This document shows positions 50,446 through 58,946 of a stretch of DNA of 64,000 nucleotides, one piece after another. This DNA comes from Rhodobiaceae bacterium UBA7804. Its GTDB lineage: Bacteria; Pseudomonadota; Alphaproteobacteria; Parvibaculales; Parvibaculaceae. The number at the start of each line of letters is the position of its first letter. The stretch's first letter is position 1. The stretch is from positions 14,698 to 78,697 of the forward strand of contig DLCG01000019.1 of assembly GCA_002480495.1 (NCBI GenBank), given 5' to 3'. The notes beneath the pieces are model-generated. The model had not been told where the DNA came from. It was given only the letters and a program-made list of their open reading frames with translations, and searched no databases. The position numbers and the translations under genes are program-made.

Positions 50446-51354
50446 ATGGAAATCAAATCCAACAACGTCCTGATCGGCGCTTTCACGCTTGCCGCGATCG
50501 TGGGCATCTTCCTGTTCCTGCTCTGGGTGAGCGGGATTCAGCTCAACAAGCAGTTCGCCTATTACAAGATCATCTTCGACGGGTCGGTGTCCGGCCTCTC
50601 GGAGTCGGGCGCGGTGCAATATAACGGCCTGCCCGTCGGCAAGGTGACCGACCTCTATCTGATGGAGAACAATCCGAACAAGGTCATCGCCATCATCGAG
50701 ATCGACGCGCGCACGCCGGTCAAGGAAGACTCCGTCGCCCAGCTCGAACTTTCCGGTCTCACCGGCGTCGCCTTCATCCAGATCACGGGCGGCAGCGAGA
50801 AGTCGAAGCCTCTCGTCGCGAAGGAAGGGCAGGATTATCCCGTCATCCGCGCGGCGTCCTCCTCGCTTCAGGACCTCCTGAAGAGCGGCCCGGAAACGCT
50901 GCAAAGCGCGAACGAACTCATGAAGGAGCTGAACAAGCTCGTCGTGGATAACCAGAAATCGGTCAACGAAGCGCTTGCCAATCTCGCGATCATGTCGGAA
51001 GCGCTGGCGGGCAGTTCGGACGACGTCACCGTCGCCATCGACCAGCTGGCGCAGGCCTCGCGGCACCTGAACAGCATCAGCCGCAGCGCGGACGGGCTGA
51101 TGAAGGAAGACGTGAAGCATTTCATCACCGATGCGCGCGAGGCCGCGCGCGCCTATCGCGAGGTCGCGGAGGAGCTCGACGCAATCCTGAAACAGAGCGG
51201 GCCGGGCATCGGCGCGGGGCTCTCGCAATTGCCGCAGCTCGTCGCCGATACGCGCTCGCTCGTTTCCTCGCTCGACCGGCTCGCGTCGCGCGCGGAAGAC
51301 GATCCGGCGCGCTTCTTCGTCGGCAATAACGTGCCGGAGGTGGAAGCCAAATGA
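50446..51354 (+). CDS. mlaD: MlaD-type MCE-domain lipid-binding protein
   Basis: This 302-residue protein has one N-terminal membrane helix (about 10-30: IGAFTLAAIVGIFLFLLWVSGI). An MCE domain follows (residues 42-125: FDGSVSGLSESGAVQYNGLPVGKVTDLYL and TPVKEDSVAQLELSGLTGVAFIQITGG). From about 145 on, a long helical region lies in the periplasm. It is the substrate-binding subunit that forms a hexameric ring on MlaE. Its tail is longer than E. coli MlaD (183 residues), more like alphaproteobacterial and PqiB-like forms. It overlaps the next gene by 4 bp if that gene starts at 51351. Confidence 0.95.
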   Translation: MEIKSNNVLIGAFTLAAIVGIFLFLLWVSGIQLNKQFAYYKIIFDGSVSGLSESGAVQYNGLPVGKVTDLYLMENNPNKVIAIIEIDARTPVKEDSVAQLELSGLTGVAFIQITGGSEKSKPLVAKEGQDYPVIRAASSSLQDLLKSGPETLQSANELMKELNKLVVDNQKSVNEALANLAIMSEALAGSSDDVTVAIDQLAQASRHLNSISRSADGLMKEDVKHFITDAREAARAYREVAEELDAILKQSGPGIGAGLSQLPQLVADTRSLVSSLDRLASRAEDDPARFFVGNNVPEVEAK

Positions 51355-52028
51355 GGAAAGACAGCATGACCTGCATCTTGTCGCGCACCCGGCGCTTCCT
51401 TCTCGCGGCCTTCGCGGCGCTGCCGCTCGGCGCCTGCGCGCTTGCCGATGTCGCGAGCGGTCCCGCGCCCTCGCTCTATGTTCTCACAGCGCCTCACGTC
51501 GCGATGGAGGGCGGCAGGCCGTCCGGTGCGCAGCTCGTCGTCGAGGAATTCTCGGCGCCCGCCGCCGTCGATACGGCGCGCATCGTCTACAAGGCCGCGC
51601 CCAACGAGATCGCCTATTACGCGGGCGCGCGCTGGGCGGACCGTGCGCCGCGCATGATCGGTGCGCTCGCCGTCGAAACGCTTACCGACACGGGCCGCTT
51701 CCCCGCGGTCACGGGGCCGGGCGCGCAGGCGCGGATGGATCTCGTGCTTTCCGGCGATATCCGCGCATTCGAGGCCTATCGGGAAGAGGGTGCCGGGCTC
51801 GGTGCCGGTGCGACGAAGGTGAGGGTCTCGCTCTTCGCGCGTCTCGTGCGGATGCGCGACCGCGCCATCGTCTCCTCGCGGGAATTCACGGCCGAGGCTT
51901 CTGCGGGCAGCGGCATGGACGCGATCGTCGCCGGCTATGATGCCGCACTGGACGAGGTTCTCGCCTCGCTCGCCCTATGGACATATGAGCAGTCGCTCCT
52001 CGCCATGCCGGAAGAGGCGGGAAGCTAA
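51351..52028 (+). CDS. ABC-type transport auxiliary lipoprotein (PqiC/MlaB-lipoprotein type)
   Basis: This 225-residue lipoprotein has a signal peptide with lipobox LPLGAC (Cys29 from the ATG at 51351, Cys24 from 51366) and a periplasmic domain in the ABC_trans_aux family: SLYVLTAPHVAMEGGRPSGAQLVVEEFSAPAAVDTARIVYK and YYAGARWADRAPRMIGALAVETLTDTGRFPAV. The PqiC-like fold links the MCE complex to the outer membrane. The 51351 start overlaps mlaD by 4 bp. The ATG at 51366 has the better ribosome site (GAGGAAAG). It closes the mla operon. Confidence 0.9.
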   Translation: MRKDSMTCILSRTRRFLLAAFAALPLGACALADVASGPAPSLYVLTAPHVAMEGGRPSGAQLVVEEFSAPAAVDTARIVYKAAPNEIAYYAGARWADRAPRMIGALAVETLTDTGRFPAVTGPGAQARMDLVLSGDIRAFEAYREEGAGLGAGATKVRVSLFARLVRMRDRAIVSSREFTAEASAGSGMDAIVAGYDAALDEVLASLALWTYEQSLLAMPEEAGS

Positions 52029-52059
52029 AGAGGTTTAGCAGCCTCGCCTCAAACAAACA

Positions 52060-52116
52060 TGTCATCCCGGCGCGGCATTCGCGATGAAGACCACCCGCCC
52101 ACAGGGGGAGGGTGGA
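52060..52116. repeat. Partial REP-like element after the mla operon
   Basis: TGTCATCCCGGC (REP-like start) is followed, after 26 bp, by CCCACAGGGGGAGGGTGG, the right arm also seen at 1.8 kb and 55.4 kb. It lies in the 104-bp gap between the mla operon and a convergent gene. Confidence 0.6.
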
Positions 52117-52132
52117 AAGGCGAGCCTTTCGC

Positions 52133-54370
52133 CTAGCCCAGCTTCCCCGTCGCCTGGCCGAGCATGAGATAGACCTTGCCCGTGTCCGAGGTGAGGTAGG
52201 TATTCACGAGAATGTTGTCGCGGTCGCGCGTCGTCGCCGCGCCGAGCAGTTCCTCGAACTGCGCGATGAAGCGGTCGACATGGGCGCGGAACTCGCCGTC
52301 CTTGCGATATTTCTGCGCGATGCGGTCATGGAGTTCGCGCCCCGCCATGTTGTAGAGGCGGCGCGTGAAGACATTGCGCTCGCCCGCCTGATAACGCTGC
52401 CAGAGATCCGGCGGCGGGCTCTGTTCGAGCGCGCGGTCGAGGTCGATGGCGAGCGCCTGCAGCGTCTCGATGACGTGGAGCGAGGCGCGCTGGAAGTCGC
52501 CGCCGTCTCCCTGCTGTCCGGCATGGGCGTGGCCGCCCTGGCGTTCGGCCGCCGCCAGCAGGTCCGACATGCCCCAGCGGCGCTGTTCGCCGCCCGCGCG
52601 CTGGATTTCCGGCAGCGGCGCCATATGCGGCGGAAAGCGCCGCTCGGGGATCATCGGATGCGATTGCGGCGAGGAGCGGTCGAGCGTGCGCGCATGGCGC
52701 ACCACGATTTCGGCGATGGTCGCCAGCGCCGAGACCTGTTCCTCCAGAACGTCCTTCAGCGCCCTCGCGCTTTCCGCCGCTTCGCCCGGCAGTTCCTCCA
52801 TGCGCGCGGCAAGTTCGTCCGTCGCCTCGTGCAGCGCACGGCCCGCCTCGCGCGCGGTGCCGCCAAGGCCGATCATTGCGGCGTTGAAGCGTTCGGCCGC
52901 CCTGTCGCCGTCGGTCGAGGCGCGCTCGACCACGCCGCGCAGTTCCTCCGTCTTCGTGCCGACCTTCTCGGTCATCGTTTCCGCCGCCTGGATCACGTCG
53001 CGCGACAGCGCGGCGGTCGCGGCGGTGAGCTTTTCCGTGGTCGCGGAGATCGCTTCCGTCGCCGCGCGCGACACGTCGTTCGACAATGCGCCGGAAGCGG
53101 CCTTGAGTTCGTCGACGGTCGCGCCGATGGCGCGTGTCGCCGCGCCTGCCGAGCGGCTCACCGAGGTGGAAACATCCGCCGCCTCGTCCGCGCCGCGGCG
53201 GATTTCCTCCGCGATGCTTTCGCGCAGCGCCGCCGCGCGGGCCGCCGCCGCTTCGAAGATCGTGTCGAGCCCGGCGCTCAGGCTCTGCACCGCGCGGCTG
53301 ATCTCCGCCGTGTGGCGGGCGAGCGCCTTGTCGGCCGCGCTCATGTTGTCGCGATGCGCCTCGAATACGGTTTCGAGCCGCTTGTGCTCCTCTTCGAGGC
53401 GCCCGGCCGCCTCCGAGATCACCTCGCGCTGTATCTCGTAGCGCTTGCCGATCTCGTCCGCCTTGGAAAGCGCGGTCTCCGCCACGACTTCGAGACGCGA
53501 TGTCTGCCGGTCGAGCATGGCCGAGGTCTGGTCCGCGCCCGCGCGCGCCGCCTCGCCGATGCGGCTCAGCGCTTCCGTCTGCTCCGCGATGCGCTTGCCC
53601 GCGGCGTCGAGGTCGTCCTTCGCCTGTCCCGTGATCCCGCGCACGGCGTCCACCTGCTCGCGGATCGAGCGGGCGATCGTGTCGTTCTCCTCGCCCAGCG
53701 TGCGGCTGATTTCCTCCAGGCTCTGCCTGTGGCGCGCGAGGAGGTCCTCCATCGTCCGTGTGCGGAATTCCGCGCGGCCCGAGCCGCGGTCGATTTCTTC
53801 CACTTCGCGCTCGATGAGTTCCTTGAGTTCGGCGGCCTGCTTCAGCGCCGCGTCGAGCCCCTCGCGCATCGCGTCGAGCTCGCGCCTCACGGCGGATGAA
53901 ATCGTCGCAATCTGGTCGGTCGCGAAATCTTCCGGGTCGGACAGGCGGATCGCCGTACGCGCCAGCGCCTCCGACATGAGTTTCATTTCCTGGCCCCGCC
54001 AAATCGTCCAGGCGAGCATCCAGATAAGAAGGATGGGGCCTGTCGCCGCGGCCGCGGCGAGCCCCGTCTCGAATTCGCCAAGGGTGCGGATGCCGTCGAG
54101 GCCGTAGCGCCCCCACAGGAAGGCGGCCACGGCGCCCGCCCATGCGAGGCTCGCCAGTGCCGCCGTCACGGGAATGCCCTTGCCGGGCTTCCTCGCGATC
54201 ATGCGGTAGAGCGCGCCGCCTGCCTTGCTGTCCTCGTTCGCCGCGCGGACGGGTGCGTTCTTCTCGGTGCCCGTCTTCTGGGCGGAGGTCCCTTCGGCGG
54301 CTTCCTCGGGCGTCCCGGAAGGGGACGCCAGATCCTTGTTTTTCATGGGATTTCCCGGCATCTGCGGCAT
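52133..54370 (-). CDS. Long coiled-coil inner-membrane protein, possible polarity factor
   Basis: This 745-residue protein has a charged N-terminus, two membrane helices (about 68-88 and 105-125) and a coiled coil of about 450 residues rich in Ala, Glu and Arg heptads, with repeats such as SLGEEND, ADETAD and STDGDRAAERF. The C-terminal block RNVFTRRLYNMAGRELHDRIAQKYRKDGEFRAHVDRFIAQFEELL...RDRDNILVNTYLTSDTGKVYLML is conserved in alphaproteobacteria. The architecture recalls TipN and other polar scaffolds, but no motif proves it. Three ATGs (54370, 54361, 54346) are possible starts. It is divergent from the Hpt gene across a spacer with TTAACCAT sites. Confidence 0.75.
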   Translation of the reverse strand: MPQMPGNPMKNKDLASPSGTPEEAAEGTSAQKTGTEKNAPVRAANEDSKAGGALYRMIARKPGKGIPVTAALASLAWAGAVAAFLWGRYGLDGIRTLGEFETGLAAAAATGPILLIWMLAWTIWRGQEMKLMSEALARTAIRLSDPEDFATDQIATISSAVRRELDAMREGLDAALKQAAELKELIEREVEEIDRGSGRAEFRTRTMEDLLARHRQSLEEISRTLGEENDTIARSIREQVDAVRGITGQAKDDLDAAGKRIAEQTEALSRIGEAARAGADQTSAMLDRQTSRLEVVAETALSKADEIGKRYEIQREVISEAAGRLEEEHKRLETVFEAHRDNMSAADKALARHTAEISRAVQSLSAGLDTIFEAAAARAAALRESIAEEIRRGADEAADVSTSVSRSAGAATRAIGATVDELKAASGALSNDVSRAATEAISATTEKLTAATAALSRDVIQAAETMTEKVGTKTEELRGVVERASTDGDRAAERFNAAMIGLGGTAREAGRALHEATDELAARMEELPGEAAESARALKDVLEEQVSALATIAEIVVRHARTLDRSSPQSHPMIPERRFPPHMAPLPEIQRAGGEQRRWGMSDLLAAAERQGGHAHAGQQGDGGDFQRASLHVIETLQALAIDLDRALEQSPPPDLWQRYQAGERNVFTRRLYNMAGRELHDRIAQKYRKDGEFRAHVDRFIAQFEELLGAATTRDRDNILVNTYLTSDTGKVYLMLGQATGKLG

Positions 54371-54709
54371 TGCAGCCTGCCCAAGTTGCCGGTTGCGGGG
54401 GAGAGCGTCAACAGGACTCGCCCGACGTCACTCCTCCAGCGTCGGCGGCAGGCAAAGAGGGCCCCCGCGCATAGGGGGCATGCCGGGGGCAAATTGAGGG
54501 GACTAGCTGCGGGGCAGAGGGGCCCGATTGCCAAGGGTCTTCCGTGCCACGCAGGGGTGACCCTATCATTGTTAACCATAATTTCAATCACGCTTTACGC
54601 AGGGGAAATCGTGGTTTTGCCTTTCCCGGACAGGCCCTTAACCAATCGGTATGGGCTTCGCCGTTACGCTTTTCATCGAATCGGCAGCGACGATGGATGG
54701 AGCGGCGGC
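54371..54709. other. 339-bp divergent promoter region between the coiled-coil and Hpt genes
   Basis: No gene is seen. The region has TTAACCAT (54572) and TTAACCAA (54638) in an AT-richer stretch, an apparent -10-like TATCATT around 54564-54570, and the Hpt gene's ribosome site. CtrA-type control is inferred from the TTAACCAT words. A G/C-rich half lies near 54440-54520 without recognisable features. Confidence 0.5.
54572..54645. promoter_or_regulatory. CtrA-like TTAACCAT sites upstream of the Hpt gene
   Basis: TTAACCATAATTTCA (54572-54586) resembles the TTAA-N7-TTAA CtrA consensus with one mismatch, and TTAACCAA (54638-54645) is a second half-site 66 bp further on. Both lie in the only AT-rich part of the spacer, between the coiled-coil gene and the Hpt gene. 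Confidence 0.35.
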
Positions 54710-55096
54710 ATGAAACCCACGAGCCTTGCAAAGCAGATGGAGGATGCGCCCGCGCTCCGCGAGGGTCCTTGCGGCGCCGGTCGCCCCATCGACCTCGTCC
54801 ATCTCTCCAAATACACGCTTGGCAACCGTTCGCTCGAGAACGAACTGCTCGGTCTCTTCCGCACCCAGGCCGATGTCTATCTTGCACGGCTCGACGGCGC
54901 CGCCGACGACACCGAATGGAAGAACGCCGCCCACAGCCTGAAGGGCTCGGCCCGCGGGCTCGGCGCATGGGTGCTGGCCGAACTCGCCGAAGAGGCGGAG
55001 AAGACCGCGCTCGCTGCCCGCGATGGCGTCATGGCCCGCATCCGCGAGGCGGTCCTGTCCGTCAACGCCTTCATCGACAGCTTCATGGAAGCGTGA
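54710..55096 (+). CDS. Hpt (histidine phosphotransfer) domain protein
   Basis: This 128-residue four-helix phosphotransfer protein holds the Hpt motif AAHSLKGSARGLGAWVLAELAEEAEK, with phosphoacceptor His75. The flanking helices (residues 28-66 and 84-125) match the family. Residues 1-26 are a disordered lead. It may relay phosphate between a hybrid kinase and a response regulator, although no hybrid kinase is in the window. It is not ChpT, which has a degenerate HisKA-like fold. The ATG at 54710 follows GGAGCGGCGG. It is divergent from the coiled-coil gene. Confidence 0.88.
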   Translation: MKPTSLAKQMEDAPALREGPCGAGRPIDLVHLSKYTLGNRSLENELLGLFRTQADVYLARLDGAADDTEWKNAAHSLKGSARGLGAWVLAELAEEAEKTALAARDGVMARIREAVLSVNAFIDSFMEA

Positions 55097-55158
55097 GCGG
55101 CGGAAGCATCCCTGTTTCATCTCCCCGACCTGAATTTCCGCATCAGCCCAAACCAATA

Positions 55159-55304
55159 GTGTCATCCCGGCGAAAGCCGGGACCCATTGGTTCCCTCAGC
55201 AAGAGCGGCTTTTGTGTCGAGCTCGCTGAACGGCTGGCATTCAATCTTCGATTGCTGCGGCAAGTTGAATTGCGAGTAGGTCCCGGCTTTCGCCGGGATG
55301 ACAT
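55159..55304. repeat. Inverted pair of REP-like elements (copies 2 and 3)
   Basis: GTGTCATCCCGGCGAAAGCC-GGGA at 55159-55182 and its reverse complement at 55281-55304 flank about 98 bp. The spacer has no gene. The pair lies between the Hpt gene and the FAD dehydrogenase and could act as a bidirectional stabilising hairpin. Confidence 0.75.
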
Positions 55305-55388
55305 ATGAGTTTTATCTGTCTACAGAGTATTCGTCACTACGAGAGGCGAAACACTCCACAAACTCACATTCGGCGTCTGCCATCTGGA

Positions 55389-55413
55389 CCACCCTCCCAC
55401 AGGGGGAGGGTGG
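55389..55413. repeat. CCACCCTCCC hairpin after the FAD dehydrogenase gene
   Basis: CCACCCTCCC-ACAGG-GGGAGGGTGG forms a perfect 10-bp stem and loop downstream of the FAD dehydrogenase stop on the minus strand. It shares its arms with the element at 1.7 kb and may double as a terminator. Confidence 0.55.
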
Positions 55414-55439
55414 CCGATGCGCGAAGGCAGCAGAATGTC

Positions 55440-56567
55440 CTACGCCCCCGCCATCTCCTTCACCCTCTCCGCAATCGCCAGCGACGCCGTCAGTCCCGGG
55501 CTCTCGATCCCGAAGAGATTGACGAGGCCCGGCAGCCCGTGCGCGTCCGGCCCTGAAATCATGAAGTCCGCCGCCGCTTCATGCGGCGCGTTCACTTTCG
55601 GCCGCACGCCCGAATAGGCGGGCGCGAGCGCATCGTCCTTGAGGTCCGGCCAGTAGCGGCGCACCGCCGCGTAGAAGGCGCCGCCGCGTATCGGGTTCAC
55701 CGCATAGTCGGGCTCGCTTCCTTCCGCCACCTCGATCCATTCGACATCCGGGCCGAAGCGCGCTTGTCCCCCCATATCGAGCGTCAGGTGCACGCCGAGC
55801 CCCGCTGCTTCCGGAACGGGATAGATGAGACGCGAGAAGGGCGCGCGGCCCGTCAGCGAGAAGTAGTTGCCCTTGGCGAAATGCGGCACCGGCACATGCG
55901 CCGCGTCGAGCCCTTCGATCCGTTCGGCCAGTCGCGGCGCCCATAGCCCGCCCGCATTGACAATAATCCTTGTGCGGAGCGTCATCGGCTCCGCGCCCTC
56001 CATATGGACGAGGAAGGTCTCGCCCTCGCGCGTCACGCGCGTCACGTCCGAGCGGAAGGCGATCATGCCGCCCGCATCCTCGAACTCGCCCTGCAGGCTC
56101 AGCATATAGGAGTGCGCGTCCAGGATGCCGGTCGAGGGGGAGAGCAGCGCCGCTTCCGCCCGCAGTGCCGGTTCCATCGCGCGCGCTTCCGCACCCGTCA
56201 GCTCGCGCAGGTCTTCGACGCCGTTCGCTTTCGCGCGCTTCGCAATGGCTTCAAGCTCGCCAAGCTGCGTGTCCTCCGTTGCGACGATGAGCTTGCCGCA
56301 TTTCCGGTAGGGCAGCTTGTGGCTTTCGAGGTAGTCGTAGAGCATCTCGCGGCCCTTTACGCAGAGCCGCGCCTTCAGGCTTCCCTTCGGATAATAGATG
56401 CCGGCATGGATCACCTCGCTGTTCCGCGCGGAGACTTCGGTGCCGATGGCGCCATGCCGTTCCAGCACCACCGTCTCGTACCCCGCGCGCGCCAGCGCCC
56501 GCGCGCAGGCGAGGCCCACCACGCCCGCACCGATCACCACGGCATCGATTTCGCTTTCCGCCACCAC
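55440..56567 (-). CDS. FAD-dependent oxidoreductase, L-2-hydroxyglutarate dehydrogenase-like
   Basis: This 375-residue DAO-family flavoprotein starts with the FAD motif DAVVIGAGVVGLACARALARAGYETVVLERH. It contains GTEVSARNSEVIHAGIYYPKGSLKARLCVKGREMLYDY, a stretch typical of LhgO/YgaF and L2HGDH, plus IIVNAGGLWAPRLAERI and GVRPKVNAPHEAAADFMI. It would oxidise L-2-hydroxyglutarate or a related hydroxy acid and pass electrons to quinone. The length and motifs match the bacterial LhgO group. The ATG at 56567 is the only good start. A motif-rich spacer of 634 bp lies upstream. Confidence 0.88.
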   Translation of the reverse strand: MVAESEIDAVVIGAGVVGLACARALARAGYETVVLERHGAIGTEVSARNSEVIHAGIYYPKGSLKARLCVKGREMLYDYLESHKLPYRKCGKLIVATEDTQLGELEAIAKRAKANGVEDLRELTGAEARAMEPALRAEAALLSPSTGILDAHSYMLSLQGEFEDAGGMIAFRSDVTRVTREGETFLVHMEGAEPMTLRTRIIVNAGGLWAPRLAERIEGLDAAHVPVPHFAKGNYFSLTGRAPFSRLIYPVPEAAGLGVHLTLDMGGQARFGPDVEWIEVAEGSEPDYAVNPIRGGAFYAAVRRYWPDLKDDALAPAYSGVRPKVNAPHEAAADFMISGPDAHGLPGLVNLFGIESPGLTASLAIAERVKEMAGA

Positions 56568-56642
56568 CGGCGTTCTCCCTCACGTCATGGCAAAAGCAGT
56601 GCCGGAGAAAGGAGAGGGAGGCAAGAGGGCGTCATATATAAG

Positions 56643-56666
56643 GTGTCATCCCGGCGAAAGCCGGGA
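56643..56666 (+). repeat. REP-like hairpin element, copy 4
   Basis: GTGTCATCCCGGCGAAAGCC-GGGA, identical to the copies at 1562 and 55159. It is followed at 56716-56736 by a separate 9-bp palindrome with CCTCTCCCC/GGGGAGAGG arms. Confidence 0.8.
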
Positions 56667-56800
56667 TCCATGGGTGCCGCGCCCCTCACCCGATCCTCGC
56701 GGTCGCTCGGATCACCCTCTCCCCGGAGGGGAGAGGCACGTCGAAGCGGTAGAGCCGCGAGGTGGGAAGGGTGAGGGGGAGGCGCCGAAACCGGGGACAA

Positions 56801-57156
56801 GTTTTCGGAAAGAAACTTCTCCCCGCTTCCGGGGATAACATCGCTTTCGCTCGCCGCGACGCAACATATCCCCGTCATGCGGCCGCGAAGGGGAGGCGGC
56901 ACGAAACTCCGGCCTCAAAATGCGAAGCGGGGATATCGCCGTCATTTGTAACGGTTCGATGACGTTACGATGACGGTCAAATCCGGCTTATCCCCGGCCT
57001 CGAAATCACTCAATGAAATCAAGGAGTTGGGATGGCACGAAAATCCGGGGATTGTGACAGTGGGGCGCGAAAACCCCTCATTTGTCCCCGGTCGAGCCTG
57101 TTTTTATCCCCGGCGGCCTGCCGCTTTATCCTCGCAGAAGCGCCGGCTTATCCCCG
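56801..57156. repeat. Cluster of ten TTATCCCCGG-type words
   Basis: Plus-strand copies: ATATCCCCG (56866), TTATCCCCGG (56988), TTGTCCCCGG (57082), TTATCCCCGG (57104), TTATCCTCG (57126), TTATCCCCG (57148). Minus-strand copies, as reverse complements: TTGTCCCCGG (56801-56810), TTATCCCCGG (56829-56838), ATATCCCCG (56928-56936), AATCCCCGG (57045-57053). The word differs at two of nine positions from the DnaA box TTATCCACA. The density is far above chance for the window. Confidence 0.55.
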
Positions 57157-57201
57157 AAAGGGGCGGTGGGTTTGACGCATGAAAAACCCTCCGTCAACGG
57201 A

Positions 57202-58725
57202 TCAATAGCGTGTTGCGGGGCGGGCCACGGGCCCGTCATCCGTGAGCGAAATATGGGTCAGCGTCTGCTCGTCATGGTTCATGCGCCAGGAGAGGAGCTT
57301 CTGCGCATATTCGAGCACCAGCGGAAGATAAGCGGGGTCCGCCGCGCGGTTCACGAACTCGTCCGGGTCCTTTTCGAGGTCGAAGAAAAGCGGCGGCAGC
57401 TTCGTGAAGTGGACATATTTGTACTTCTCGTCGCGGATCACGTTCATCGTGCATTGATGCATGGTGAGGTCGAGGCGCTTCTCCGCGCTGTCGTCGGCGG
57501 GGTCGCGGAAATCGAATTCCCAATGCGCCTCGCTTCTCCATTTCTCCGGCGCACGGCCTTCGAGGAAAGGCCTGAGCGACGCGCCGTCGCATTGCACGGG
57601 TATTTCCGCGCCGATCAGGTCGAGCATGGTCGGCATGATGTCGACATTCTCCGTGAACAGATCGACCTCGGTTCCGCGCGCGCCGTCCGCCTCCCGCCTC
57701 GGGTCGCGGATGATGAGCGGGATGTGGTAAGACGCATCGAAATAGCCGCATTTGCCGATCAGCCAGTGGTCACCCATCTGCTCGCCATGATCCGATGTGA
57801 AGACGATCAGCGTGTTGTCCCAGCGTCCGCTTTCCTTGAGGAATGTGAAGATGCGGCCAAGCGCTTCGTCCACTTCGGACATCAGACCGTAATAGACGGC
57901 TTTCAGCCTGCGTAGTTTTCTTTCGTTCGCCGGGGCGCGGAAGTGTTTGCGCGAGAGCTGGTGTTCGAGCCAGGGATGCTGCGCGCCTTCCGCTTCAGCG
58001 TTTTCCTTCCGCCTGAAGCCTGGCACTTCTTCCGGGTCGTACATCGCGTTGAAAGGTTCCGGCGCGACGAAGGGCGGGTGAGGGCGCAGGATCGAGAGGT
58101 GTGCGATGAAGGGTTTGTCGCTGCCTGCGATGTAGTCGATCGTGCGGTTCGTCAGGAATGTCGTGTCGTCCGCCTCCTTCGGATAGACGAGCGGGCGGGG
58201 TGCCGCCGCGCCGTCCTCATATTCCGTACCCGGAGCGCGGTGGCCATAGGCGAAGCGGATATCGGAGGGTACCTCGTATCCTTCACCTTTCAGCCAGTCG
58301 GTCCAGGGTGTCGGCCAGGTACCCATCATGCATACGGGGCGGATACCGGGCAGGGGTCCCTCATAGGTTCTGAGCCAGGGGCTGTCCGGGTCCTCCTCGC
58401 GCGGGTCCTGGCTCGTATCCGTGTATCCGAAGAGGACGGGATCGTAGCCGAGCTTCGCCGCTTCCTTCGCCCAGTTGGTATGACGCGCGTCGAGCGGCGT
58501 TCCGTTGGTGCCGGAGCGGTGGTTCTGCAGGTACATGCCGGTGTGGAGCGAGGCGCGCGAGGGACCGCAGGGAACGGCGTTCGCATAGTGGCGCCTGAAG
58601 AGCACGCCCTCCCTCGCCAGAGCGTCGAGGTTCGGCGTCTTTACCATTTCATGGCCGAGCGCCGAGAGGCACTCGCCGCGCCACTGGTCGGCCGTAATGA
58701 AAAGAATGTTGAGCCTGTCCGCCAT
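57202..58725 (-). CDS. Type I sulfatase / phosphonate monoester hydrolase-like enzyme
   Basis: This 507-residue alkaline-phosphatase-superfamily enzyme has metal-site Asp in LFITADQWRGECLSALGHEMVKTPNLDALAREGVLF. The modification motif CGPSR (Cys53) is converted to formylglycine. IVFTSDHGEQMGDHWLIGK supplies further metal and Lys/His residues. PMH-like enzymes of this length hydrolyse phosphonate monoesters, sulfates and phosphodiesters, and the CxPSR context resembles that group. Formylglycine generation needs an FGE or anSME gene elsewhere. No signal peptide is seen, so it is cytoplasmic. The ATG at 58725 begins a typical N-terminus. Confidence 0.88.
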   Translation of the reverse strand: MADRLNILFITADQWRGECLSALGHEMVKTPNLDALAREGVLFRRHYANAVPCGPSRASLHTGMYLQNHRSGTNGTPLDARHTNWAKEAAKLGYDPVLFGYTDTSQDPREEDPDSPWLRTYEGPLPGIRPVCMMGTWPTPWTDWLKGEGYEVPSDIRFAYGHRAPGTEYEDGAAAPRPLVYPKEADDTTFLTNRTIDYIAGSDKPFIAHLSILRPHPPFVAPEPFNAMYDPEEVPGFRRKENAEAEGAQHPWLEHQLSRKHFRAPANERKLRRLKAVYYGLMSEVDEALGRIFTFLKESGRWDNTLIVFTSDHGEQMGDHWLIGKCGYFDASYHIPLIIRDPRREADGARGTEVDLFTENVDIMPTMLDLIGAEIPVQCDGASLRPFLEGRAPEKWRSEAHWEFDFRDPADDSAEKRLDLTMHQCTMNVIRDEKYKYVHFTKLPPLFFDLEKDPDEFVNRAADPAYLPLVLEYAQKLLSWRMNHDEQTLTHISLTDDGPVARPATRY

Positions 58726-58946
58726 TTTAGCGTCTCCCGCTTATGTCCCGGGTGAGACTATGCGATGCCGGTGACACGCCGACAACGGCTCGAATCCGGG
58801 CGCTGACGCCGCGTCCGGGCCGCTCGCAAAAGCCCCGTGCGCATTGGGGGGTTGAAAAGAAATGAGCCCTGCGTCATGTATGTGCCGGCCCGTTTCGGGT
58901 TCCGGCCTTGCCCGGCTCCTTCCACCCTCCGACCAAGAAAAGCAAG

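Larger units (their letters stand above)
56568..57201. other. 634-bp intergenic region with clustered TTATCCCCGG-like words
   Basis: No gene is supported. The left part has a REP-like copy (56643-56666) and a palindrome CCTCTCCCC-GGA-GGGGAGAGG (56716-56736). The right part (56801-57156) has ten related words, listed separately. Possible short frames there are rich in Pro, Arg and Ser with no family resemblance. Confidence 0.6.

Noticed and set aside
52112..54143. Long frames of about 600 residues antisense and out of frame to the coiled-coil gene
   Set aside because: The heptad pattern and conserved C-terminus appear only in the minus-strand 745-residue frame. The others are shadows of its biased codons.
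56801..57156. Calling the motif cluster a chromosomal replication origin
   Set aside because: The words match the DnaA box at only 7 of 9 positions, no AT-rich unwinding element is visible and no dnaA, hemE or parAB gene is near.
56762..57182. Two short plus-strand frames (about 66 and 70 residues) in the motif-rich spacer
   Set aside because: They are Pro/Arg/Ser-rich, lack ribosome sites and cover the repeated TTATCCCCGG words, so they are better read as non-coding.
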